Positions 35,708 to 42,651 of a DNA stretch of 64,000 bases are shown here, piece after piece. Under the pieces are notes generated by a model, which had not been told where the DNA came from, did no database searches, and saw only the letters and a list, made by a program, of their open reading frames with translations. Positions within the stretch are counted from its first letter, which is position 1. Each line of letters begins with the position of its first letter. The translations under genes were made by a program, and so were the position numbers. Source of the DNA: Brevibacillus_H sp041920465 (GTDB taxonomy: Bacteria; Bacillota; Bacilli; Brevibacillales; Brevibacillaceae); contig JBHGXW010000021.1 in assembly GCA_041920465.1 (NCBI GenBank), positions 1-64,000 of the forward strand, in the 5' to 3' direction.

Positions 35708-36538
35708 ATGACCTACAACACTTTATATGGTCAATCCCCAACTCAATATCAACCTGTAAGCGGATCTGTCAGTGCTTTATTCCACCCTGGATTTGCCGGC
35801 ACCAATGTCCAGGAAGTTCGTGCTCTTAACGCTGGACATCCAGCAACGACTGTATTACCTACATACTCTGTTGCCGGATGGAGTGCACCTGTTTCTCCAA
35901 CATACCCTGTCACCGGTTTGAGCGCACCAGTCAGCAGCGTGTATTCACCCGGATTTGCCGGCACCAACGTGCAAGAAGTGCGGGCTCTCAACGCCGGTTA
36001 TCCTGCGCCTGCCATTCATCAACAAGCTTATGGTGTCGGACAAACTCCAGTCAGCGTAAATCCTGCATTCACCTCGACAATAACCGGTCCTTCCGCAGTC
36101 AACTCTATTTTCTCTCCCGGTTTTGCCGGCACTGACGTAAATGAAGTCCGGGCACGCAACGCAGGGGCTATAAACGTTGCTCCCTTAAGCACAAACTTGA
36201 GTATGGCTGGCGGTGTGGCTGGCGGTGTGGCTGGCGGAATCAACAGCATTTTCTCTCCCGGATTTGCCGGTACCAACATCCAGGAAGTTCGTGCTCTTAA
36301 CGCCGGTTATCCAGCTCCTGCTGCTGTTCAACAACCACTCACCACAGGCTATGCCGCAACGGGCGTAACCCCCGGATACCCTTCCGGAATGGGTACCGGT
36401 TCAATCAATGCCATCTTCCAGCCTGGCTTCGCCGGCACCAATGCACAAGAAGTGCGTTCTGATTATGCACCGTCTCAACAATCGGCGGCTCCATATGGGG
36501 TAGGCTATACACATGCAGTACCTTATCGCACAATCTAA
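35708..36538 (+). CDS. Repeat protein with gamma-SASP-like motifs
   Basis: 276 residues built of five copies of a 19-residue unit at about 25-43, 79-97, 135-153, 182-200 and 237-255, with the form FSPGFAGTNVQEVRALNAG. Spacers are rich in Pro, Gly, Ala, Tyr and Val, with a period of 47-56. The core FA-x-T-(N/D)-x-Q-E-V-R-x-x-N matches the repeat of gamma-type small acid-soluble spore proteins (EFASETNAQQVRKQN in SspE). The acidic residues around the GPR protease site are missing here. ATG at 35708 has AGGAGGTG 7 bases upstream. No signal peptide. A spore-interior or coat protein is likely but unproven. Confidence 0.85.
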   Translation: MTYNTLYGQSPTQYQPVSGSVSALFHPGFAGTNVQEVRALNAGHPATTVLPTYSVAGWSAPVSPTYPVTGLSAPVSSVYSPGFAGTNVQEVRALNAGYPAPAIHQQAYGVGQTPVSVNPAFTSTITGPSAVNSIFSPGFAGTDVNEVRARNAGAINVAPLSTNLSMAGGVAGGVAGGINSIFSPGFAGTNIQEVRALNAGYPAPAAVQQPLTTGYAATGVTPGYPSGMGTGSINAIFQPGFAGTNAQEVRSDYAPSQQSAAPYGVGYTHAVPYRTI

Positions 36539-36569
36539 GAGAACGTTAAACCTTTTCTGATTCTATATA

Positions 36570-36599
36570 AAGGCCGCCGGGCTGTTGGCGGCCTTTTCT
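36570..36599 (+). terminator. Terminator of the repeat-protein gene
   Basis: AAGGCCGCC and GGCGGCCTT form a perfect 9-bp stem, followed by TTCTC. Confidence 0.8.
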
Positions 36600-36620
36600 C
36601 ACTTCTGAAGGAGGGAGCGG

Positions 36621-37040
36621 ATGAAGACATATGGCAACTACGAAAAGCTTTATCGTGCCATCTGGCGATTGGATAAGAAGCAAGCAGCAGTGACCCAGAT
36701 CAAAGATTTGACGGAAATACACGAAATTTGGTCATTTTATGAAAAGCTGTCGCTTGAAGAATTACGACTAATCGGAGCCGCTATTAAAAAGACGGAAGCC
36801 CAGCTCGGTTATATCCCCTTCTGCTTTACTACCGTTCCGTTCGTTTTTTTGATTTTCTCTGCCGAACTATCCGATCTGATTGCCAAAGACTTTAAATTAC
36901 TAGCCTTCAGCATTATCGCCTTGAGCTTGCTGGCAATCTTTTTGATTCAACGGCACTTTAAACACAAGTCTTATAACGCCTTGCATCGCCATATCGTGGA
37001 ATCGCTCATCAAAATCAAACAGAAATCCACGGAATCATGA
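36621..37040 (+). CDS. Hypothetical membrane protein
   Basis: 139 residues: a charged helical N-terminal part (1-65), a pair of membrane helices (about 66-84 and 92-110) and a basic tail. The family is not recognised. ATG at 36621 follows GAAGGAGG. Its 3' end overlaps the end of the convergent gene at 37035 by 6 bases. Confidence 0.75.
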   Translation: MKTYGNYEKLYRAIWRLDKKQAAVTQIKDLTEIHEIWSFYEKLSLEELRLIGAAIKKTEAQLGYIPFCFTTVPFVFLIFSAELSDLIAKDFKLLAFSIIALSLLAIFLIQRHFKHKSYNALHRHIVESLIKIKQKSTES

Positions 37041-37577
37041 CTCTTGTCCAACTTTCTTTTTATAGTCCGCGATTTCAGCATATAACTGTTGAAGGGCGGC
37101 AATGCTCGCTTCGTCAACGGTAAAATAAATCCCTTGGAACCAGTACGAATCGTTTTTCACGCAAGCCATCTCTGCCCCAAAATGGTGGAACTGGGCCAGC
37201 ACGCTTTTTTCGGTATCATCAATTACACGGCGAACATGGAGATGCCGGTCAATCTCTGAGCGAAAACGATCAAACACTTCCCGAAGCCCTTTGGTCTCTT
37301 CGTGCCTGCTCAAGCGGTACAGGGCCAGTTCGATTTGCAACCAGCAGGTCACGTAGAAGTGGAATTCCCAAAACAACACCGTTAACGCTTGAATCAGCGG
37401 AGCGTCATTTCCTGACTGTTTGCGTGCCTGATACGCCCTTTTCACATCTGCTTTCTTTTGCATGATGACATCGTAATGACTGACTGCACCGCGCGTAAAT
37501 TTGCCGATGATTTGAAACAGCATGTCGGGGGAACGTTCCGGAAGTCCCTTGTAGCGATTGGCAATATCTCGTACCAT
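37035..37577 (-). CDS. Hypothetical helical cytosolic protein
   Basis: 180 residues, mostly helical, without signal or membrane segments. Tyr-, Phe- and Trp-rich stretches (VLFWEFHFYVTCWLQIEL, YWFQGIYF) are notable. The family is not recognised. ATG at 37577 has GAGGTG 4 bases upstream. It is transcribed towards the gene at 36621 and overlaps its end by 6 bases; the repeat element begins 20 bases upstream. Confidence 0.7.
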   Translation of the reverse strand: MVRDIANRYKGLPERSPDMLFQIIGKFTRGAVSHYDVIMQKKADVKRAYQARKQSGNDAPLIQALTVLFWEFHFYVTCWLQIELALYRLSRHEETKGLREVFDRFRSEIDRHLHVRRVIDDTEKSVLAQFHHFGAEMACVKNDSYWFQGIYFTVDEASIAALQQLYAEIADYKKKVGQES

Positions 37578-37597
37578 ATGTCACCTCAACTATATGA

Positions 37598-37916
37598 GAA
37601 AAGACTTCGTCCCTTTTCCCCTCTCATCCCCTCTCATCGGGGGACTGAAACGTCGGGGGACTGAAACGTGGTTCCGTGAAAGCATTCAGAGATGAAAAAC
37701 TGTCCGTTCCGTTCATTACGGAAGGGAGTCTTCACAACCCACCCGACTTAAGCTTACGCTACTGTCGGGCGGGGCCCCTTTTACGCGGTGCGCCCCTTTC
37801 AGGGGTAAAGAAGCCTTTCACAGGAGCTTCTCATCTGACGACTCTGATTCCTTCCTTCACTCTCTTCACTTTGCCTTGCCTTCACAAGGAACACGCAATG
37901 GGACGAAGCTCTTTTC
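37598..37916. repeat. Intergenic repeat element with terminal inverted repeats
   Basis: The ends GAAAAGACTTCGTCCC (37598-37613) and GGGACGAAGCTCTTTTC (37900-37916) are inverted repeats with one extra base. Inner parts match the 48051-48246 copy (for example GAAGGGAGTC and GTAAAGAA...GACTCT). This copy also carries a 16-bp tandem duplication (CGGGGGACTGAAACGT twice, near 37639-37670) and a small hairpin near 37743-37770. Short open frames inside have no ribosome site and were not called. Confidence 0.7.
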
Positions 37917-37936
37917 TTTTCATAGCCGTCGGAAAG

Positions 37937-37981
37937 AAAGGCGTCATGCGGGTAATCAAGTTACCTGGATGACGCCTTTTT
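37937..37981. terminator. Terminator of the glutaredoxin-CGCGG unit
   Basis: AAAGGCGTCAT and ATGACGCCTTT pair, with an inner GGTAA/TTACC stem. T-runs occur on both sides. It adjoins the stop of the minus-strand CGCGG gene and also has a T5 on the plus strand. Confidence 0.82.
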
Positions 37982-37982
37982 C

Positions 37983-38273
37983 CTAACGATATATTCTTGT
38001 CACAAAACCGCCGCAGCCGCATTGATCCACATATTCCATCCGTGAGATACTGATGCCGCGCTCTTTCATGATTGTTTGGAGCCTGGGAATTAACCACTCT
38101 GTCGGCACGCCGCAAGCTCCAGGAGTAACCAAATTCACATAATATCCGCTTTCCGTTTCAGCAATACCCTTCACCGCATCTTCAATTAGTTCTTCCTGAT
38201 GCTCTCTGTAATACTCATCTTCAAGATTGAGAGACCAGTCATTCGCCTTTCGATTCTTCTCTTGGAAGTTCAT
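37983..38273 (-). CDS. CGCGG-family protein, putative radical-SAM-modified peptide
   Basis: 96 residues. The shape W-S-x-NLE at the N-terminus, GYYVNLVTPG in the middle and a terminal YVDQCGCGGFVTRIY match what I recall of the CGCGG family, described in databases as a putative rSAM-modified RiPP protein of haloarchaea and Firmicutes. No radical-SAM gene is in this window. ATG at 38273 has GGAGGTG 6 bases upstream. It follows the glutaredoxin gene by 76 bases and ends in a strong terminator. The alternative is a small metal- or thiol-binding protein using the two Cys. Confidence 0.75.
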   Translation of the reverse strand: MNFQEKNRKANDWSLNLEDEYYREHQEELIEDAVKGIAETESGYYVNLVTPGACGVPTEWLIPRLQTIMKERGISISRMEYVDQCGCGGFVTRIYR

Positions 38274-38349
38274 CAACACCACCTCCAAGCCTATTATAAA
38301 GCGGTGCCTGCGCCAATCAGGTGATCGTCATCACAGAACATGCCTGTTT

Positions 38350-38589
38350 TTATGCATGGGCGGGAGAATACAGTTTCATGATTCGCGCCGGATTGAAGCC
38401 TAGCACTTGCTTTTCGCCGATCACGGTTACCGGAACGGACATGTATCCCAACTGACTTAATTCTTCTCCGTAAGCGGGATTCTCATCAATATTTCGTTCC
38501 TCGTAAGGAATCTTTTGTTCTTCCAAGAACGATTTTAGCTGTTTGCAATAGCTGCAATATGTGCCGGAATATACAATAACTTTATTCAT
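38350..38589 (-). CDS. Glutaredoxin / NrdH-like redoxin
   Basis: 79 residues with the thioredoxin fold: active site CSYC near residue 12-15, the cis-proline in SVPVTVIG and a final helix (PARIMKLY). It should reduce disulfides in the cytosol. ATG at 38589 follows GGAGAG by 6 bases. It is the first gene after a promoter with a Fur/PerR-like box and is followed by the CGCGG-protein gene, whose Cys pair could be its partner. Confidence 0.9.
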   Translation of the reverse strand: MNKVIVYSGTYCSYCKQLKSFLEEQKIPYEERNIDENPAYGEELSQLGYMSVPVTVIGEKQVLGFNPARIMKLYSPAHA

Positions 38590-38627
38590 GGTTTTCTCTC
38601 CTTCTCTATTTATTGTTTGCTAATAAA

Positions 38628-38686
38628 TTATAATTATTATCATTTAGATATGAATATAATGTACCTGACTTCCTTGTTATAGTCAA
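38628..38686 (-). promoter_or_regulatory. Promoter with Fur/PerR-like box before glutaredoxin
   Basis: On the minus strand TTGACT (38681-38686) and TACATT (38658-38663) are separated by 17 bases. Just downstream, plus-strand positions 38628-38642 read TTATAATTATTATCA. This 7-1-7 palindrome differs at one position from the PerR consensus TTATAAT-N-ATTATAA and at one position from the Fur consensus TGATAAT-N-ATTATCA. Confidence 0.6.
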
Positions 38687-38866
38687 TACTTTTTTATAAT
38701 CATTACAATCAAGCTGCGTTTGACAAGATATTGTCAGTTTTCCTGAATAAACCTGTGTAAAAAAATTACTTTGAAAATTAACTAACCATTCCGTAAAATA
38801 TAAATTGTAAATCAATTCTTACAATATATGCTTCACTATCAATTGGCTCATAGGGGGAATTTTTTG

Positions 38867-40474
38867 ATGAATGCACAAAGCAATTTCGATTCCAACTTCT
38901 CCGTAACCATTCCAGAGTATTACAACCTAGCCAGTCAGATTGATCAGTACGCTGCTTCACACCCAAACAAAACTGCGCTCCTCGTGGTAACAGAGCACGG
39001 GGAAGAAAAACGTGTTTCCTATGAAGAGTTGATGAAGTACGCGAACCGGATCGGTAACTCGCTGAAATCGTTGGGAGTTTCCCAAGGGGACAAGGTTATT
39101 GTTCTCGTTCCGCGCGGCGTGGAAGCATATGCCATTTATCTTGCTTTAAATAAAATTGGAAGCGTCATCATGCCTGGTTCCGAAATGCTTCGCGGCAAAG
39201 ATATCGAATATCGGGCCAAGCATGCAGGTGCCAAAGCGATTATTGCTTTTGGCGGCATCCGTGAAGAAGTGGATGAGATTCGCGGCAATTGCCCAACTGT
39301 CGAGTATTGCATTCTGCTCGGTCAAAAACACGACGATTGGCTTTCCTTCGAAGAATTGGTGGACAAAGCCTCCGATGAATTGGAAGGAATCGAAACCCGC
39401 TCTGATGAATTGGCCTTCCTCTCCTATACTTCCGGTACCACCGGCGGGCCTAAAGGGGTTATGCACGTGCATGGCTGGCCATTTGCCCATCTTGCTGTGG
39501 CAGCTACCTACTGGCTGGACGTTCGTGAAGAGGATCTTGTCTGGGCGACTGCAGGCCCTGGATGGGCGAAATGGATTTGGAGCCCGTTTGTCTCTACCTT
39601 GGGCAAAGGTGCTACCGCGTTTGTCTATCAAGGTAAATTCTCGCCTGAAGCATATCTGCAAATTCTGGAGAAATACCCGATTTCCGTACTCTGTGCTACA
39701 CCGACCGAATATCGTCTGATGGCCAAGGTGTCCGGAATTGAAAACTTCCAAATCACCAAGCTGCGCTCCGCTTGCTCCGCCGGTGAACCGTTGAACCGCG
39801 AAGTGATCGATACCTTCAACCGCGCGTTTAACATTACCGTTCGGGACGGTTACGGGCAGACCGAAAACACCCTGTTGGTCGGAACTTTCGTAGGAATGGA
39901 GCCGCGTCCTGGTTCGATGGGCCGTCCTTCACCGGTAGTAAAGGTAGCGATTATTGATGAAGAAGGCAAAGAATTGCCGCCTGGTCAGGTAGGCGACATT
40001 GCCGTTGAACGCCACATGATTGCGCTGTTTAAAGGGTACTTGAACGATCCTGAGCGCACAGCCCGAGCCTTCCGCGGCGACTGGTACGTGACCGGAGATC
40101 AAGGACAAATGGATGAAGACGGCTATATCTGGTTTGAGGGACGTGCTGACGATATTATTATCTCGGCAGGTTATACAATCGGTCCGTTCGAAGTGGAAGA
40201 CGCATTGGTCAAACATCCGGCTGTTGCCGAATGTGCTGCGGTGGCAAGCCCAGATCCAGACCGCGGACATGTTGTAAAAGCATTTATCGTCCTGAAGAAG
40301 GGATTTGAACCGACTGAGCAGTTGGTCGAAGAATTGCAGGAACATACCAAACGTCTCACCGCCCCTTACAAGTACCCGCGCAAAATTGAATTCGTCTCCG
40401 ATCTGCCCAAAACCACTTCCGGAAAAATTCGCCGGGTGGAACTTCGGAAACAGGAAGCTCAATCGATGTCTTAA
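38867..40474 (+). CDS. AMP-forming acyl-CoA synthetase (YtcI/medium-chain type)
   Basis: 535 residues of the ANL superfamily, activating a carboxylate via acyl-AMP to acyl-CoA. The P-loop is YTSGTTGGPKG. Others are DGYGQTENTLL, the hinge Asp in WYVTGDQGQMDEDGYIWFEGR and the C-terminal catalytic Lys in LPKTTSGKIRRVEL. By length and motifs it is nearer to medium-chain or benzoate-type ligases (like YtcI) than to full-length acetyl-CoA synthetase. ATG at 38867 has GGGGGAA 6 bases upstream; the longer in-frame ATG at 38828 lacks a site. A terminator follows. Confidence 0.9.
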   Translation: MNAQSNFDSNFSVTIPEYYNLASQIDQYAASHPNKTALLVVTEHGEEKRVSYEELMKYANRIGNSLKSLGVSQGDKVIVLVPRGVEAYAIYLALNKIGSVIMPGSEMLRGKDIEYRAKHAGAKAIIAFGGIREEVDEIRGNCPTVEYCILLGQKHDDWLSFEELVDKASDELEGIETRSDELAFLSYTSGTTGGPKGVMHVHGWPFAHLAVAATYWLDVREEDLVWATAGPGWAKWIWSPFVSTLGKGATAFVYQGKFSPEAYLQILEKYPISVLCATPTEYRLMAKVSGIENFQITKLRSACSAGEPLNREVIDTFNRAFNITVRDGYGQTENTLLVGTFVGMEPRPGSMGRPSPVVKVAIIDEEGKELPPGQVGDIAVERHMIALFKGYLNDPERTARAFRGDWYVTGDQGQMDEDGYIWFEGRADDIIISAGYTIGPFEVEDALVKHPAVAECAAVASPDPDRGHVVKAFIVLKKGFEPTEQLVEELQEHTKRLTAPYKYPRKIEFVSDLPKTTSGKIRRVELRKQEAQSMS

Positions 40475-40527
40475 ATCGATGCTCTGGTTAAAAGGATTCT
40501 ATTGCCAAAATCCTTTGGCCTTCGCAG

Positions 40528-40560
40528 GTATGGTTCTCCACACGGGAACCATACTTTTTT
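40528..40560 (+). terminator. Terminator of the acyl-CoA synthetase gene
   Basis: GTATGGTTC (40528-40536) pairs with GAACCATAC (40546-40554), then six T. Confidence 0.88.
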
Positions 40561-40610
40561 GTTGAGTGGCGCATTTCGTTTGTATCTGTTCAAGTTGCCT
40601 ATAGTAATAT

Positions 40611-41450
40611 TTACCGCAGTCGTGTTTGCATCATCCGTTCAATCCACGCCCATGGAAGAACTTTTTTGAGCCAGATCGCTCTCTTCACACCCTTGCCAAT
40701 CGGATAACGCAGTCCTGGTTCAGGAGTTTTGGAAATTCGGGCAATCAATTGGGCCACCTCGCGCGGATTTCCACCCGTTCTGGCAATGCGCTCCGCCTGT
40801 GGCATCACAAGCTCTTTGATCCGATCATAATCTGGCATTCCCGAAGCATGGGCAGATACGGCTGCGAGGCCTTTTTCCCAAATTGCCGTTTGGTATGCTC
40901 CTGGCTCTACCAGCACGACGCGAATCCCCAACGGTGCCACTTCCAGCCGCAACGCTTCGCTAAACCCTTCCACCGCATGCTTGGATGCTGCGTAAGGTGC
41001 CATCATGGGAAACCCAATCTGACCGCTGATACTGCTTATGTTGATGATCGTTCCGTTTTTTTGCCTTCTCATCACCGGCAATACCGCTTGCGTCGTCTGG
41101 ATGAGCCCGAACACATTGGTCTCAAACTGTCTTCTCCATTCGTCCATCGGAATTTCTTCTACCAGCCCGCCAAGCGCGAATCCCGCATTATTCACCAAAA
41201 GGTCAATCCGTCCGTGTCTTTGCACGATCTCGTCTACGACCTGGCGAACCCGTGCCTGATTCGTAATATCTAGCTGCAAGATCTCCATTCGTTCTGCTAC
41301 CCTTTCCTGGCGAGAGGTTTCAGCCAAAACCGCTCGTTTTTTCAAATCACGCATGGTAGCGATAGTCTGAAACCCGCTTTTGGCCAGCTCGACTGCGGTA
41401 AGCATGCCAAAACCGCTGGAAGTCCCGGTAATCAATGCGACCTTTTTCAT
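40611..41450 (-). CDS. Short-chain dehydrogenase/reductase
   Basis: 279 residues of the classical SDR family: cofactor motif TGTSSGFG, NNAG, catalytic Ser in ISSISGQ and YAASKHAVEG with the Tyr and Lys. The motif LKKRAV after the second strand, with basic residues, suggests NADP. The substrate is unknown; the extended C-terminus resembles retinol-type and steroid-type relatives. ATG at 41450 gives the normal MKKVALITG start; ATG at 41459 is only 3 bases from the GGGAG site. Monocistronic. Confidence 0.9.
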   Translation of the reverse strand: MKKVALITGTSSGFGMLTAVELAKSGFQTIATMRDLKKRAVLAETSRQERVAERMEILQLDITNQARVRQVVDEIVQRHGRIDLLVNNAGFALGGLVEEIPMDEWRRQFETNVFGLIQTTQAVLPVMRRQKNGTIINISSISGQIGFPMMAPYAASKHAVEGFSEALRLEVAPLGIRVVLVEPGAYQTAIWEKGLAAVSAHASGMPDYDRIKELVMPQAERIARTGGNPREVAQLIARISKTPEPGLRYPIGKGVKRAIWLKKVLPWAWIERMMQTRLR

Positions 41451-41567
41451 GGATAACATTCACTCCCATTCACTAGTTTCTTCAATCGGCTGCATTAGCT
41501 GTCTCTGTCTCGCGCCAATTCAGAACAAGCCTTTCTGCCTATATTGTATATTTAATATATTATAATG

Positions 41568-41596
41568 TTTACAAAGTGTGGGTTCTGTGCCATAAT
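41568..41596 (+). promoter_or_regulatory. Promoter of the FMN reductase gene
   Basis: TTTACA (41568-41573) and CATAAT (41591-41596) are 17 bases apart, about 36 bases upstream of the ATG. Confidence 0.6.
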
Positions 41597-41631
41597 ATAG
41601 CTACAAGCCGTTTGACGAGGAGGAATTACAA

Positions 41632-42195
41632 ATGAAAATGAAAATACTCGTTATTTGTGGAAGCGCATCGCAACATTCCCGTACTCGTGCCCTTACCGCA
41701 TTTATTTCCAAAGAGCTTGGCACGCATCAAGTGGAAGTCTTATCCTTTGACGTAGGACAGCATGTTCTTCCCCTGTACAATGACAATGAAGCCCAATATC
41801 AGAACCAAGAGGTGAAACGCCTCGTAGAATACGCACAGCAAGCGGACGGTTTCTTTATCACCACCCCTGAATATCACAACGGAATGACTGGAGCGTTGAA
41901 AAACGCGCTTGATTTTCTTGGCGGCAAACATTTCAAAAATAAGCCGGTTGCCATCGCAGCAGTTGCCGGCGGAGGAAAAGGCGGCATCAACGCCCTAAAC
42001 AGCCTGCGTATTGTAATTCGAGGTCTATACGGACTTGTGCTGCCTGATCAGTTTGTTGCTGATCCCATCCATTTTAATGAGCGAAACGAATTTGTCGGGG
42101 AGGATGCCCAGTCACGTGTAAAAGCACTGGCTGGCGAATTGGTGCAGTTGACCCAGCTTATCAGCACCAAAGTGCTCTTGTCGAAGCAACTTTAG
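41632..42195 (+). CDS. NADPH-dependent FMN reductase (azobenzene reductase-like)
   Basis: 187 residues with the flavodoxin-like fold. The FMN-binding ends are GSASQHSRTRAL and TPEYHNGMTGALKNALDFL; VAGGGKGGINALNSLR is also found in the YhdA azobenzene reductase family, which reduces quinones and azo dyes with NADPH. ATG at 41632 has GAGGAGG 8 bases upstream. After the TAG stop (42193-42195) the frame stays open for 30 more codons to a TAA at the edge of the terminator hairpin, so the ancestral protein may have been longer. Confidence 0.92.
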   Translation: MKMKILVICGSASQHSRTRALTAFISKELGTHQVEVLSFDVGQHVLPLYNDNEAQYQNQEVKRLVEYAQQADGFFITTPEYHNGMTGALKNALDFLGGKHFKNKPVAIAAVAGGGKGGINALNSLRIVIRGLYGLVLPDQFVADPIHFNERNEFVGEDAQSRVKALAGELVQLTQLISTKVLLSKQL

Positions 42196-42286
42196 AAATT
42201 TTCGCTTGACAAGACAGGCAAATTGACTCACGAATTCACGGGAAGCGCCGTTGATATTCAGGAATTGGCGGAGATTTCCAGCAGAT

Positions 42287-42315
42287 AAAAGCTGCCGAAA
42301 GAGTCGGCAGCTTTT
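42287..42315. terminator. Terminator hairpin after the FMN reductase
   Basis: AAAAGCTGCCGA and TCGGCAGCTTTT form a perfect 12-bp stem around AAGAG. It could end transcription in both directions. Confidence 0.85.
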
Positions 42316-42321
42316 GGATGG

Positions 42322-42348
42322 TCCCTCCCGGTATAAAACCGGGAGGGA
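42322..42348. terminator. GC-rich hairpin next to the yhfH-like gene
   Basis: TCCCTCCCGGT and ACCGGGAGGGA form a perfect 11-bp stem around ATAAA. The T-tract is poor, so it may be part of a tandem terminator together with the neighbouring hairpin. Confidence 0.55.
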
Positions 42349-42397
42349 TATTTAGTTCTATTCGAGAGTGGTTTCCCTCCACTCCTATCCAGCTTCT

Positions 42398-42529
42398 TTA
42401 TTCGTCTCTCACATTCATGCAGCGCTCGCATTCGTACAAATACGATTCGTGCTGTTCTTCAAATTCATGTCCGCAGCAAGAACATACTTTTTTTGAAATA
42501 TTCCGATAAAATTCAGCAACTGGTTTCAT
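42398..42529 (-). CDS. yhfH: YhfH-family zinc-ribbon small protein
   Basis: 43 residues. Reading from ATG at 42529: helical start MKPVAEFYRNISKK, then CSCCG and CERC as two Cys pairs with ESYLYEC between them, ending in TAA at 42398. The order (aromatic N-terminal helix, C-x2-C-G, EQ-ES-YL, C-x2-C) matches the YhfH family of Bacillales. GGGAGAG lies 5 bases upstream. It probably binds one zinc; the role is unknown. Confidence 0.8.
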   Translation of the reverse strand: MKPVAEFYRNISKKVCSCCGHEFEEQHESYLYECERCMNVRDE

Positions 42530-42614
42530 TTACGCTCTCCCCTTTTTGCTCTTCTTGTTTTCTATTGTATTATAACAGAAGTGAAAAGTGAAGAGTTGTT
42601 TTCGCACAGTTCAC

Positions 42615-42649
42615 AAAAATTTTTCGCCCATCCGTGATGTCGAATGGGC
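42615..42649 (-). terminator. Terminator of the MASE3-GGDEF-EAL gene
   Basis: On the minus strand GCCCAT pairs with ATGGGC and is followed by GAAAAATTTTTG. Moderate stem directly after the stop. Confidence 0.6.
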
Positions 42650-42651
42650 TA

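Noticed and set aside
37676..37972. 98-codon open frame in the repeat element
   Set aside because: Lies across inverted repeats and a terminator, with no ribosome site or protein-like pattern.
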